Positions 1 through 9,421 of a stretch of 64,000 bases of DNA are shown here, in pieces. Below the pieces are notes generated by a model. The model saw only the letters and a program-made list of their open reading frames with translations, searched no databases and was not told where the DNA came from. The stretch lies in the NCBI RefSeq assembly GCF_014654205.1, contig NZ_BNAW01000050.1, positions 1-64,000 of the forward strand, in the 5' to 3' direction. The translations under genes and the position numbers were made by a program. Each line of letters opens with the position of its first letter. The stretch's first letter is position 1. Source of the stretch: Amycolatopsis bullii (GTDB taxonomy: Bacteria > Actinomycetota > Actinomycetes > Mycobacteriales > Pseudonocardiaceae).

Positions 1-540
1 GATCTGGTCTCGCGGCCGCACCCGGTGGCCCCGCCGGTGTCGCCGCAGGCGGCACCTCCGCCCGCGTGGGCCCCGCCGCCACCCGCCGCCTGGACGCCGC
101 CGCCGGACCCGGAGACCCGCTGGATCCCGAACCCGGAACCGTGGGAGGACCCGGCCTGGAACGAGCCGGCCCGGGTGGCGAGCCCGGCGCCCGCCGCTTC
201 GCCGGGTTCGCGGGTCCGTCCGTACACCCGCACGGGCGGGCGCACGCGGTCCGACCACAACCTGGCGCTGGAGGCGCTGGTCTCGACGTCCGACGACGGG
301 CGCCGCTACCGCGGGGTCCGCTCGGTCGAGCACCGCCGGATCTGCGACCTGTGCCTGGACACCCGGTCCGTCGCGGAGATCGCCGCGCACCTGCGGCTGC
401 CCCTGGGCGTGGTGAAGGTGCTGGTCGGCGACATGGCCGACATCGGCCTGGTGCTGATCCACCAGACCGAGCTGATCCTCGGCGACCGGTCGTCCCGCGA
501 GTTCATGGAACGCGTCCTGGCGGGCCTGCGCGCGCTCTAA
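1..540 (+). CDS. DUF742 family protein (CvnC-like), start possibly outside the window
   Basis: The C-terminal ~110 residues, starting around RPYTRTGGRT, form a DUF742 domain with a winged-helix look (EIAAHLRLPLGVVKVLVGDM). The family is the third member of actinobacterial conservons: sensor kinase, roadblock/LC7 protein, DUF742 protein, small GTPase. The N-terminal part is proline-rich and disordered. The frame is open to base 1; an internal GTG at 25 would give 171 residues, so the 5' end is uncertain. The usual downstream GTPase is absent because the next gene is convergent, so this would be the last gene of a shortened conservon. Family assignment is firm; the exact role in a receptor-like complex is inferred. 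Confidence 0.85.
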   Translation, partial: DLVSRPHPVAPPVSPQAAPPPAWAPPPPAAWTPPPDPETRWIPNPEPWEDPAWNEPARVASPAPAASPGSRVRPYTRTGGRTRSDHNLALEALVSTSDDGRRYRGVRSVEHRRICDLCLDTRSVAEIAAHLRLPLGVVKVLVGDMADIGLVLIHQTELILGDRSSREFMERVLAGLRAL

Positions 541-1100
541 CCGGCCGCGGTGAGGTCGAGGACCAGCGTGTTGCCCGGGCCCGGGACGACGGCGTTGATC
601 AGCGGCGTGGCCGAGCGGCAGTTCTCGAAGGCCCCGATCGCGTAGGTCGATTCGAGGCGCCCGCCCCGGCCGACGGCGAAGTCTTCCGACGTCAGCTCGG
701 TCTTCAGCGGCTCGGCTGTGCCGCACCCGTCGCCGACGTCGTACGACACGCCGTTGACGCGGACATCGGAGAGCACCACCGGCCAGGTCGCCGAGCCGGA
801 GAAGCCGCCGGACAGCGAGCCCTCGGCGTGGCCGGGGCCGAGCGTGATGGTGCCGCTGACCTTGCCGACGCCGGGCAGCGACCGGGTGACCTCGACCGGT
901 GGCAGCGTGATCGTGCCGGCGAAGGTGCCCGGCCCGCTGTCCAGGTCGAACCGGCCCGGCCCGAGCTCGAGATCGGCGTCCGGCTTCGCGATGTGCGTTG
1001 TCCCGCGGACGGTGTACGCCGAGTGGTCCGGCGCGGCGAAGCCCGTCCCGGTCACGACCGCCGCGGCCGCCAGCGCCGTCACGCGCGTTCCCCACTTCAT
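537..1100 (-). CDS. putative secreted protein
   Basis: The protein has 187 residues. It starts with a typical Sec signal peptide (MKWGTR, then an alanine-rich hydrophobic stretch, cleavage near GFAA). The mature part is rich in Gly, Thr, Val and Asp, with repeated short beta-like segments and two spaced cysteines (DGCGT and ENCRS) that could form a disulfide. I recognise no domain. Its TAG stop overlaps the TAA of the convergent DUF742 gene, so the two genes share their 3' ends. An extracellular structural or binding role is only a guess. Confidence 0.7.
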   Translation of the reverse strand: MKWGTRVTALAAAAVVTGTGFAAPDHSAYTVRGTTHIAKPDADLELGPGRFDLDSGPGTFAGTITLPPVEVTRSLPGVGKVSGTITLGPGHAEGSLSGGFSGSATWPVVLSDVRVNGVSYDVGDGCGTAEPLKTELTSEDFAVGRGGRLESTYAIGAFENCRSATPLINAVVPGPGNTLVLDLTAAG

Positions 1101-1156
1101 GATCCAGGCCTACCACCGGCCCGGACGGTCCGGCGGGGGATTCACCGGATCCGGCG

Positions 1157-3394
1157 TCAGTCCTCCACGATCGCGGCGGACGTGATCCGGTGGAGCGAGT
1201 AGCGCTCGTTGTTCTCGCCTTCGAGGACCCCACCGCCGACGCGCACCGGCCGGACCACGCGCTGGCTCGCCGTTCCGCGGGAGTCCACGAAGCCGATCCA
1301 CACCTCGCGGCGTTCCAGCGTCGCCCGGGAGAGCAGTTCCAGCGTCGCCGACGTGTCCGCGCCACCGCCGACCGGTGCCCGCACCGCGGAACCCCGGCGG
1401 CGGGCCGAAGCCGCGTCGCCCGCGCGGAGGTTGGAGACGATCCGGACCGCCTGGTCGTCCGTCAGCACCGCCTGCTCACCCGGGCTGCGGCGGGCCGCAC
1501 GTGCCTTCGCCGGCAGGCGGCGGCCGCCGGGGCGGATGTCGACCACCCGGCCGTCCGGGCCTTCCGCCGCCGGGGCGAACCCGGCGCCACGCAGCGCCGC
1601 CAGCACCTCGTGCAGCGGGTCCGGGCTGATCACGACCGTCGGCGCGATCAGCCGCAGCGCGTGCTCCGCCGCGACCGGGTGGGCCAGCACCTCGGCCAGC
1701 AGGGCTTCGTCGTCGCACCGCAGGAACGACGCCGCGACGCCGCCGCGCAGCCGTCCGTGCCGCCGGGCGACGTCATCGATCAGGTAGCTCAGCCCCTGCG
1801 GCACCGGGGTCGCCGACTTCGCCTTGAACAGCGCGTGCAGCTCGTCGGCCGTGCGGCCGGTGTCCAGCGCGCGCCGCACCGACGCCTCGGTGATCCGGTA
1901 GACCGTCGCGTGCCCCGCCGACTCGACGTCGGCGACGGCGGACATTTCCGCCGCCAGCTCCGGCTCCAGCGGACCCGGCGCGACCACCGTCAGATCGGCC
2001 TGCAGCAGCACGCGGTCCACCGGTGCGGGCAGCGCGTCCAGGATGGCCTCGACCGCACCCGGCCGGTCATCGGCGAGCAGCGCCCGCGTCGCCGTCGTGA
2101 CGCCGCCGAGCCCGACGATCCCGAGTGCGCTCGCTTCGGCCATCGTCCAGCGGACGGTCTCGTCCCGCAGCCGTCCACCCCGCCTGGGCGCGCGCCAGGC
2201 CAGCACCGCGACGAGCTCGTCGACGCTCTTCACACCGGCGCCCGGGGGCAGGTCGGCCAGCGCGGTGAGGATCCGCCGCCGCGAGACCGGCGCCAGCGGG
2301 CGGCGGAGGTCTTCCGACAGCGGCGCGATCGGCTTGTCCTTGGCGTCACGGCCGCCGGCCATCCCCGGCAGGCGCGGCAGTTCCAGCCACGCCTGGGCGA
2401 GCGTCATCCACCGCTGCGCGGTCGGCGACGCGAGCCACGAGTCGGTCAGCGTCGTCGGCACCCACTCGGGCACGCTCGCTTCGCTGTCCGCGACGAGCCC
2501 GGCGCCCACGGCCAGCTCGGCCACCAGGATCGCCTGGGTGTCGTCGATCTCCAGGTCCTTGGCGAGCTTCTTCAGCTCCCGCACGCCGAGGCCGCCGGAC
2601 TTGAGCACCGGCGGCGGCGCCGCCGACCACGCGCGCAGCAGGGCTTCGGTGTGGCGCAGGAACTCCATCGCCTCACCGGCCGCCGCCTCGTCCAAAGTGG
2701 ACGGCTGGTGCGGGTGGACCGGCAGCTCGGGCTCGGTGAGCGTGCCGGGCGCGAACGCCCCGCCGCGCACCGCGATGCCGAGCTCGCGCGGCAGCTCGAC
2801 GGTCTGGTCGTCGCGCCGCAGCAGCAGGCCGCGGGCGAGCAGCTTCTGCACCGGCGTCCCGGCCTTCTCGAGCGGGAGGTCGAGCCCGGCGTCGCGGGTG
2901 CGGCCGATCGGCGGCCCGGCGGCGAGGGCGGTCAGCACGCCGCGTTCGTCGTCGGACAGCTCGGCGAGCCGCGCGCCGAGATCCTCGTCCGCCAGCGAGG
3001 GCTTCGATTCGCCCAGCCCGGCCGGGAACGGCCCGAGGGCCTCCCGGGCGGCGGGCGGCACGCGCAGGGCGTCGTCCGGGCCCCAGATCAGCACCCGCGC
3101 GCGGAGCCGGGCCAGCGGCGCGGCGACGTCGGTGCCGACGAGCTTCGCGACCTCTTCGACCGGGACCGGATCGCGATCCGCGCCGGCGAGCAGGCACGCT
3201 TCGAGCACGGCCAGGGTGAAGGTGTCGAGGTCTTCGCAGGCGCGCGCGACCGAGCCGGGGGTGCCGGCCCGGGTGGCCAGCACCGTGCTGTCGGAGGGCG
3301 GGGGCGTCGACAGGTCGCGCCGCGTGCGGAGCAGCTCGGCGAGTGCGTCGTCGGACTCCGCACGCAGCCAGTCCGCCAAAGAGGTCGCGGGCAT
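1157..3394 (-). CDS. helicase-associated (Helicase_C_3) domain protein, Rv0862c-like
   Basis: This 745-residue protein begins with LADWLRAESDDALAELLR, the usual start of the actinobacterial family related to Rv0862c. That family is annotated with a helicase XPB/Ssl2-like Helicase_C_3 domain. The middle has several winged-helix-like stretches. The C-terminal ~80 residues (SRATLERREVWIGFVDSRG to RVVRPVRVGGGVLEG) resemble the WYL-like fold often seen at the end of this family. There is no Walker motif, so it is not itself a helicase. In mycobacteria the neighbour is the XPB helicase gene, which suggests a DNA repair or unwinding partner; the XPB gene itself is not in this window. Confidence 0.8.
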   Translation of the reverse strand: MPATSLADWLRAESDDALAELLRTRRDLSTPPPSDSTVLATRAGTPGSVARACEDLDTFTLAVLEACLLAGADRDPVPVEEVAKLVGTDVAAPLARLRARVLIWGPDDALRVPPAAREALGPFPAGLGESKPSLADEDLGARLAELSDDERGVLTALAAGPPIGRTRDAGLDLPLEKAGTPVQKLLARGLLLRRDDQTVELPRELGIAVRGGAFAPGTLTEPELPVHPHQPSTLDEAAAGEAMEFLRHTEALLRAWSAAPPPVLKSGGLGVRELKKLAKDLEIDDTQAILVAELAVGAGLVADSEASVPEWVPTTLTDSWLASPTAQRWMTLAQAWLELPRLPGMAGGRDAKDKPIAPLSEDLRRPLAPVSRRRILTALADLPPGAGVKSVDELVAVLAWRAPRRGGRLRDETVRWTMAEASALGIVGLGGVTTATRALLADDRPGAVEAILDALPAPVDRVLLQADLTVVAPGPLEPELAAEMSAVADVESAGHATVYRITEASVRRALDTGRTADELHALFKAKSATPVPQGLSYLIDDVARRHGRLRGGVAASFLRCDDEALLAEVLAHPVAAEHALRLIAPTVVISPDPLHEVLAALRGAGFAPAAEGPDGRVVDIRPGGRRLPAKARAARRSPGEQAVLTDDQAVRIVSNLRAGDAASARRRGSAVRAPVGGGADTSATLELLSRATLERREVWIGFVDSRGTASQRVVRPVRVGGGVLEGENNERYSLHRITSAAIVED

Positions 3395-3483
3395 AGAAGA
3401 CCAGGATACCGGGCGGTTGCGCCGGGCCGCCGGGGCTCAGGCAGACTGTCTGCGTACAACCGTGGACGGCTGTGGAGGACGTT

Positions 3484-3663
3484 GTGGCCAAGGGTGAGAA
3501 GAAGCACAAGGGCATCGACCCGACGTGGCCGGGCGAGGCCGGCGAGCACCCCGTGACCGAGCTCGCGTCCGACCGCCAGGGCGCGCTGTCGCCGTTCGGC
3601 GACGTCACCTTCCCGCTCGACACGGTGCCTTACGTGCACCCCGAGACCGAGATCAACCGCTGA
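3484..3663 (+). CDS. small conserved protein, Rv0863-like
   Basis: I chose the GTG at 3484 because a GGAGG lies at 3474-3478, five bases upstream; the GTG at 3472 has no such site. The product has 59 residues, is highly charged (KGEKKHKGIDPTWPGE), has no membrane segment or cysteine, and ends ETEINR. Its place, divergent from the Rv0862c-like gene and close to moaC, matches the small gene Rv0863 in mycobacteria. Function is unknown. Confidence 0.7.
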   Translation: MAKGEKKHKGIDPTWPGEAGEHPVTELASDRQGALSPFGDVTFPLDTVPYVHPETEINR

Positions 3664-3768
3664 CCGCATAGTTACTGGTCAGTACCGGTATCGGCCCCTC
3701 GTGAGGGCGGTCACGGGAGTAGGTTTCCTCCCGTCCCAGCCGACCTTTCCCACCACGGGGGTAGTGCC

Positions 3769-5157
<1,389 letters not shown>

Positions 5158-5165
5158 GCCGCCGG

Positions 5166-5768
5166 GTGGACACTTCCAAGCTTCTCCGACGCGCCGCAGG
5201 CATGGTTCCCGCCACCGCCCGGAGCGACGCCGGTTTCGGCGCCGCCGACGTCCTGGACTGCCTCCGCGACGACGACTGGGAGTTCGCGCTCGGCATCCTC
5301 GAGGACCTCGACGGCTTCGGCTGGCAGACGGTCGAATACTGGGGCCTCCTCGAGGAGGCCGCCCGGCATATGTACCTCGAGCGCCGGGCCGCCTGGTGCC
5401 AGTGGCGAGGATGGGAAACCCGGCACGGCATCATCCGGGCCGAGCTCCGGCTGATCGCTCCCGAAGCCGGCGGCCGTCGCCTCCCGGTCCCCGGGGACGG
5501 GCTGCTGCGGCCGATGTGGGCGATCGGCCGGTCCACCGCCGACCTGCACATCGCGAAGGTTTGGGTCGAGTCCGCTCCCGAGCTCGAGCCGGGTGGCCGG
5601 GGCTCGGTCCGGCTGGCGCCGCTCACCCCGCCGAGCTGGCGCCACCTCACGCCGGGGGACTCGATCACCATGCACGAGCGGCGGCCGGTCGCGGGCACCG
5701 CGACGATCACCGAGGTGTGGCACCCCGCGCCGGGCGTCGCCGGTGGCCTTCGCGGGCCGCGGAAGTAG
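5166..5768 (+). CDS. hypothetical protein
   Basis: This frame starts with GTG at 5166, nine bases after the malic enzyme stop, and gives 200 residues; an ATG at 5202 is an alternative. The N-terminal half is rich in Trp and acidic residues (DVLDCLRDDDWEFALGILEDL, WQTVEYWGLLEEAARHM), which looks helical. The C-terminal half (LRPMWAIGRST... PPSWRHLTPGDSITMHERR) looks beta-rich, with a short EF-Tu-like or cupin-like turn. I recognise no named domain. It lies directly upstream of moaC with nine bases between, so cotranscription with the molybdopterin genes is possible. Confidence 0.65.
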   Translation: MDTSKLLRRAAGMVPATARSDAGFGAADVLDCLRDDDWEFALGILEDLDGFGWQTVEYWGLLEEAARHMYLERRAAWCQWRGWETRHGIIRAELRLIAPEAGGRRLPVPGDGLLRPMWAIGRSTADLHIAKVWVESAPELEPGGRGSVRLAPLTPPSWRHLTPGDSITMHERRPVAGTATITEVWHPAPGVAGGLRGPRK

Positions 5769-5777
5769 CCTCGGCTC

Positions 5778-6248
5778 GTGAGTGAACTCAGCCACGTCGA
5801 CGAATCCGGCGCCGCCCGGATGGTCGACGTCTCCGGCAAGACCGCCACCGCACGCACCGCGCTCGCCGCCGGCACCGTGCGGACCACCGCCGAGGTGCTC
5901 CGGCTGCTGGCCACCGACGGCCTCCCCAAGGGCGACGCCCTGGCCACCGCGCGCATCGCCGGGATCATGGGCGCCAAGCGGGTGCCCGAGCTGATCCCGC
6001 TGTGCCACCAGATCGCGCTGTCCGGCGTCGAGGTCGAGTTCACGCTCGGCGAGGCCGAGGTCGGCATCCGCGCCACGGCGAAGACCACCGACGTCACCGG
6101 CGTCGAGATGGAGGCGCTGACCGCGGTGGCCGTCGCCGGGCTGACGCTGCACGACATGATCAAGGCCGTCGACCCGGCGGCGACGCTGGACGAGGTCCGC
6201 CTGCTCCGCAAGGACGGCGGCAAGACCGGAACCTGGGAGCGGCCGTGA
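5778..6248 (+). CDS. moaC: cyclic pyranopterin monophosphate synthase MoaC
   Basis: MoaC converts 3',8-cyclo-GTP, made by MoaA, to cyclic pyranopterin monophosphate, the first stable molybdopterin precursor. The 156 residues include all family landmarks: SHVDESGAARMVDV at the start, KGDALATARIAGIMGAK in the middle, LIPLCHQIAL, and the catalytic loop HDMIKAVD with the conserved Asp and Lys. Start is GTG at 5778. The stop overlaps the start of the mogA-moaE gene (GTGA), so the two are translationally coupled. Confidence 0.96.
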   Translation: MSELSHVDESGAARMVDVSGKTATARTALAAGTVRTTAEVLRLLATDGLPKGDALATARIAGIMGAKRVPELIPLCHQIALSGVEVEFTLGEAEVGIRATAKTTDVTGVEMEALTAVAVAGLTLHDMIKAVDPAATLDEVRLLRKDGGKTGTWERP

Positions 6249-7165
6249 AGCGCACCGCGCGCGTGATCGTGGCGTCCAACCGCGCCGCGAAAGGCGTCTA
6301 CGAGGACAAGACCGGCCCGGTGATCGCTGCCTGGCTGACGGACCGCGGGTACGACGTGCCGGCGCCGGTCGTCGTCGAAGACGGCGACCCGGTGGGCGTC
6401 GCGCTGCGGGCCGCGCTGGCCGACGGCGTCGCCGTGGTCCTCACCACCGGCGGCACCGGCATCTCGCCGACCGACCGCACCCCGGACGTCACCCGCGCGG
6501 TCCTCGACCACGAGCTGCCGGGTGTCGCGGACGCGATCCGCGCGGCCGGCCTGCCGAAGGTGCCGACGGCGGTGCTGTCGCGCGGGGTGGCGGGGGTGGC
6601 GGGGCGGACCCTGGTCGTGAACCTCCCCGGCTCCAGCGGCGGCGTCAAGGACGGCCTGGGCGTCCTGGACGGCATCCTCGAGCACGCCGTCGACCAGCTG
6701 GCCGGCGGCGACCACCCGCGGCCCGCGGCACCGGCTTCCGAGGTGCGCGTCGCGCGGGCGCTGGTGACCGAGGAGCCGCTGTCGGTCGAGGAGCACGCAC
6801 GCCTGGTCGAGGACGACGCGGCGGGCGCGGTGGTGACGTTCGCGGGGGTGGTCCGCGACCACGACGGCGGCAAGGGCGTCCGCGACCTGACCTACGAAGG
6901 CCACCCCAGCGCGGGCCAGGTGATCGCGGACGTCGTCGCGGACCTGTCGGCGCGCTGGGCCGGCGTCCGCGCGGTCGCCGTGAGCCACCGGCTGGGCGCG
7001 CTGACGATCGGCGACGTCGCCCTGGCCTGCGCCGTGGCGGCGGAGCACCGCGGGCAGGCGTTCTCGGCGTGTTCGGAACTCGTCGACGAGGTCAAGGCGC
7101 GGCTGCCGGTGTGGAAGCACCAGCACTTCACCGACGGCACGGACGAGTGGGTCAACTCGCCGTGA
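6245..7165 (+). CDS. MogA/MoaB-MoaE fusion, bifunctional molybdopterin enzyme
   Basis: A single 306-residue chain carries two enzymes. Residues ~4-150 are a MogA/MoaB-type molybdopterin adenylyltransferase with TTGGTGISPTDRT and LPGSSGGVKD. Residues ~165-305 are MoaE, the large subunit of molybdopterin synthase, with TFAGVVRDHDGGK, YEGHPSAG, and the active-site Lys segment WKHQHFTDGTDEW. M. tuberculosis has separate adjacent mog and moaE2 genes at the equivalent place, so the fusion probably arose from loss of the intervening stop. The partner MoaD is encoded at 10,277-10,537. The start GTG overlaps the moaC stop. Confidence 0.93.
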   Translation: MKRTARVIVASNRAAKGVYEDKTGPVIAAWLTDRGYDVPAPVVVEDGDPVGVALRAALADGVAVVLTTGGTGISPTDRTPDVTRAVLDHELPGVADAIRAAGLPKVPTAVLSRGVAGVAGRTLVVNLPGSSGGVKDGLGVLDGILEHAVDQLAGGDHPRPAAPASEVRVARALVTEEPLSVEEHARLVEDDAAGAVVTFAGVVRDHDGGKGVRDLTYEGHPSAGQVIADVVADLSARWAGVRAVAVSHRLGALTIGDVALACAVAAEHRGQAFSACSELVDEVKARLPVWKHQHFTDGTDEWVNSP

Positions 7166-7601
7166 TCCGGAACGCCGCGACCCGGTCGGCGGCCGCGGCG
7201 AACTCGTCCGGGTCGGCGCCGGTGACCAGGCCGAGCTTGACGAACATGGGCACGCCGTGCGGCACCTCGCGCGGGAAGTCCCGCATGACCTGCTCGCGGA
7301 CGCCTGGATCGGTGACTTCGGTCAGCGTCACGGCCTGCTTCCGGCGGCCGTAGGCCAGCTCGCCCCGGCCCGCGGCGCGGACGTTGCGCGCCCAGTCGCC
7401 CTCGGGCAGCCCCGCGATGACGTACCGGTCGCCGTCGACGGTGAGCGGCGAGACCGGAGTGGGCCGTGGGGCGCCCGAACGGCGGCCGGGGACGGTCAGG
7501 ACGTGCACGGTGCCCAGCCGCAGCCCCAGGCGGGTCAGGAGGCGGACGACGCGGTTGGCGGGGCGGAGCCAGCGGGGCAAGGCCTGGCGGGTGGTCGGCA
7601 C
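7152..7601 (-). CDS. nitroreductase family, deazaflavin (F420)-dependent oxidoreductase
   Basis: I chose the GTG at 7601 because AAAGGA lies a few bases upstream; a longer start would run into the operator region. The product has 149 residues. It shows the DDN-like split-barrel pattern: LRLGTVHVLTVPGRRSGAPRPTPV, then VDGDRYVIAGLPEGDWARNVRAAG. In this family the conserved Gly-Arg-Ser/Thr-Gly and the W-N-R segment contact coenzyme F420. It is divergent from a MarR regulator whose twin palindromes lie in the shared promoter region, so it is the likely regulated target. It overlaps the end of the mogA-moaE gene by 14 bases. The substrate is not predictable. Confidence 0.85.
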   Translation of the reverse strand: MPTTRQALPRWLRPANRVVRLLTRLGLRLGTVHVLTVPGRRSGAPRPTPVSPLTVDGDRYVIAGLPEGDWARNVRAAGRGELAYGRRKQAVTLTEVTDPGVREQVMRDFPREVPHGVPMFVKLGLVTGADPDEFAAAADRVAAFRITAS

Positions 7602-7611
7602 GGGGAAATCC

Positions 7612-7626
7612 TTTCGACGATCGAAA
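7612..7626. promoter_or_regulatory. MarR operator 1 (palindrome)
   Basis: This is a perfect 15-base inverted repeat, TTTCGA-CGA-TCGAAA, lying 10 bases upstream of the nitroreductase start. A second site with the same 6-3-6 layout lies at 7650-7664; the two centres are 38 bases apart. The sharing of sequence and layout between the two sites flanking the divergent promoters is what marks them as operators for the adjacent MarR protein. Binding is inferred. Confidence 0.65.
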
Positions 7627-7649
7627 TACTTACCGGCCAAGGTAGACTC

Positions 7650-7664
7650 TTTCGAGTGTCGAAG
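7650..7664. promoter_or_regulatory. MarR operator 2, overlapping the marR start codon
   Basis: The site reads TTTCGA-GTG-TCGAAG, one mismatch from a perfect palindrome. It has the same arms and spacer length as operator 1. The three-base spacer is the GTG start codon of the MarR gene itself, so a bound dimer would cover the initiation region and suggests tight autorepression. Confidence 0.6.
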
Positions 7665-8111
7665 CAATCACTGGTCACCGAGGCAACCCACGCGGCGGCG
7701 GCGTTCGGTGCGGCGAACGACGTGGTCGACGAGGCGGCGGCCGCGGCGTTCGGCGTGAACCGCACGGACCTGCGCATCATCGGCCTGGTCGCGGCGGCGG
7801 GGACGTTGACGGCGGGGAAGCTGGCGGCGGAGGCGAACCTGAGCCCGGCCGCGACGACGACGGCGATCCAGCGGCTGACGAACGCCGGCCATCTGACGCG
7901 CCGCACGGACGCGGACGACCGGCGCCGGGCGGTGGTGGAGCTGACGCCGAAGGCCGCGGAGCTGCTGGAGGAGGTCTACGGGCCGATCGAGCGGGCCGGC
8001 CGGGCGCTGCTGGCGGAGTACGCGCCGGAGCAGCTGGAGGTGGTGATCGAGGTGCTGCGGAAGGGGGAGCGGATGCAGCTGGCGGAGGCGGAGCGGATCC
8101 GGGCGCGGTGA
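7656..8111 (+). CDS. MarR family transcriptional regulator
   Basis: The protein has 151 residues. The winged helix-turn-helix spans ~50-115 (TAGKLAAEANLSPAATTTAIQRLTNAGHL, then the basic wing RRTDADDRRRAVVELT). The helices before and after it form the dimer interface typical of MarR. The GTG start at 7656 lies inside operator 2. Divergent from the F420-type nitroreductase, it probably represses both genes and responds to a small lipophilic or oxidised ligand; the ligand cannot be told from sequence. Confidence 0.9.
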   Translation: MSKQSLVTEATHAAAAFGAANDVVDEAAAAAFGVNRTDLRIIGLVAAAGTLTAGKLAAEANLSPAATTTAIQRLTNAGHLTRRTDADDRRRAVVELTPKAAELLEEVYGPIERAGRALLAEYAPEQLEVVIEVLRKGERMQLAEAERIRAR

Positions 8112-8675
8112 GGGGCGTCTTGGGTGACTGCGGAGGGCGGCCTGCGGGTGATGCGGGCTGGGGGCGCCGGGGCGGGCTGAGGCTGCGGACTGCCGGGCGG
8201 CGGGCCGTGCGGGCCGGGGTGCCGAGCGGGTTGGGGCTGCGGACTGCCGGGCGGCGGGCGCCGGGGCGGCTGTGATGCCCGCGAAGCGGTGGGCCAGGGT
8301 GCGTGCCCGCCTGCGGGCGCGGAGCGGGCTCTTTGAGTGGGTCTGTCCGGATCGCCAAGGGCGGGGGCAGGTTGGCGCGCTCTGAGAGGCCAGTGCCCGC
8401 CTGAGGGGGCAGTGTGCGGCTCTGAGGGGCGATGCGCGGCTCTAGGGGGCGATGCGCGCCTTCAGAGGCCGATCCGCTGGCGCCGAAGGGCGATGTCGCG
8501 TCTTGAGGCGCCTGCCGACGAGTCTGCTCGCGTGTGGCGCGCCCGGCGAGCCTGGCCGAGCCGGCGAGCCAGGCGCCTGTGGCGGCCGCTGGCTTGGCCT
8601 CCGGCCCCCGGTTGCCAGCCTACCGGCGGCCACCGACAGTTCCGGGCTCCGCGGCACCAGGCCCGGAACGCGTGA
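8112..8675. other. GC-rich non-coding spacer with repeated motifs
   Basis: No convincing gene is present; the frames here lack ribosome sites and family similarity. The block GGCTGCGGACTGCCGGGCGG occurs twice, near 8180 and 8235, within a very G-rich stretch. A run of 20-base degenerate tandem repeats follows at 8388-8508. This spacer separates marR from the convergent rpf gene. Confidence 0.6.
8388..8508. repeat. degenerate 20-bp tandem repeat, six units
   Basis: Units start at about 8388, 8408, 8428, 8448, 8468 and 8489. The clearest unit is GGCGATGCGCGGCTCTAGGG; the others keep the GGC-(G/A)-(A/G)-TG anchor and a closing GAGG or similar. Periodicity of 20-21 bases is visible by eye. No reading frame of note crosses it. 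It could be a slipped-strand expansion, a structured RNA segment or a protein-binding array. Confidence 0.55.
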
Positions 8676-8716
8676 AGGGCTCCCACCGCCCGGGGGATCG
8701 GCGGTGGGAGCCCTTT
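8676..8716. terminator. strong hairpin terminator after rpf
   Basis: A perfect 16-bp stem (AAGGGCTCCCACCGCC and its complement) closes a 9-base loop. It lies 44 bases beyond the rpf stop on the minus strand. Neither side has a long T run, as is common for actinobacterial hairpin terminators. It can serve the convergent spacer in both directions. Confidence 0.75.
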
Positions 8717-8760
8717 CAGGTCACGGCTCGAGGCCGGACTCGTGCATCACTGCGAGATCG

Positions 8761-9405
8761 TCACTTGGTGGCGATCTTCTGCCCGACGAGGATCAGGTCC
8801 GCGTTCGGGATGTACTTCGCGTTCAGCTCCTGCAGCTTCTGGTAGCCGCCCTGGACGTTGAACTGCTTGGCGATCTTGGACAGGGTGTCGCCCGCCACGA
8901 CGGTGTAGTCACCGGCCGGGTTGGAGCTGCTCACGCCGGTCGCCGCGGGGGCGGCCGCCGGGGCCGGAGCCGCCGCCTTCTTGGGGGCGGCCGGGGCCGT
9001 GCTCTTCTTCGGGGTCACCTTCTTGGTGGTGTTGCCGGTGGCCTTCGGGGCCGACGAGCCGCCGCCCTTCTTGCCACAGACCGGCCACGCACCGATGCCC
9101 TGACCCTGCAGGACGCGCTCGGCCACGGCGATCTGCTCCTCGCGGGAAGCGTTCGCCGCGCTGCCGGTGCCGCCGTAGGCCTTCCAGGTGCTCTGCGAGA
9201 ACTGCAGGCCGCCGTAGTAGCCGTTGCCGGTGTTGGTGTTCCAGTTGCCGCTGCTCTCGCACTGCGCGATGGCGTCCCAGTTGGTCGCCGACGCGGGGGT
9301 CGCGGCGATCGCGAGGGGAGCGCCGACCGCAATGCCCGCGATGGCGACGCGAGCGACGGTGCGGGTGGCAGCGGACATCTTGCGGTGCTTGCCTCGGTAA
9401 GACAT
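8761..9405 (-). CDS. resuscitation-promoting factor with LysM domain
   Basis: This 214-residue secreted cell-wall enzyme cleaves peptidoglycan glycan strands as a lytic transglycosylase and promotes exit from dormancy or spore germination. A Sec signal peptide (ends near ATPASA) precedes the Rpf domain at ~42-115. The domain has the catalytic Glu in QCESSGNW and the family stretch TGNGYYGGLQFSQSTWKAYGG. A Lys/Ala/Pro-rich linker leads to a C-terminal LysM domain (YTVVAGDTLSKIAKQFN ... LILVGQKI) that binds glycan. Upstream lie a c-di-AMP riboswitch and a Crp-like site. The position corresponds to rpfA (Rv0867c) of M. tuberculosis. Confidence 0.95.
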   Translation of the reverse strand: MSYRGKHRKMSAATRTVARVAIAGIAVGAPLAIAATPASATNWDAIAQCESSGNWNTNTGNGYYGGLQFSQSTWKAYGGTGSAANASREEQIAVAERVLQGQGIGAWPVCGKKGGGSSAPKATGNTTKKVTPKKSTAPAAPKKAAAPAPAAAPAATGVSSSNPAGDYTVVAGDTLSKIAKQFNVQGGYQKLQELNAKYIPNADLILVGQKIATK

Positions 9406-9421
9406 TTGGATGCTTCTCGGT

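Noticed and set aside
66..1202. Long plus-strand frame over the DUF742 and secreted-protein genes
   Set aside because: Arg/Gly/Ala-rich shadow of high-GC DNA; overlaps two genes with signal peptide or domain evidence.
1190..3556. 788-codon plus-strand frame antisense to the Helicase_C_3 protein
   Set aside because: Composition is typical of an antisense shadow, no domain, no ribosome site.
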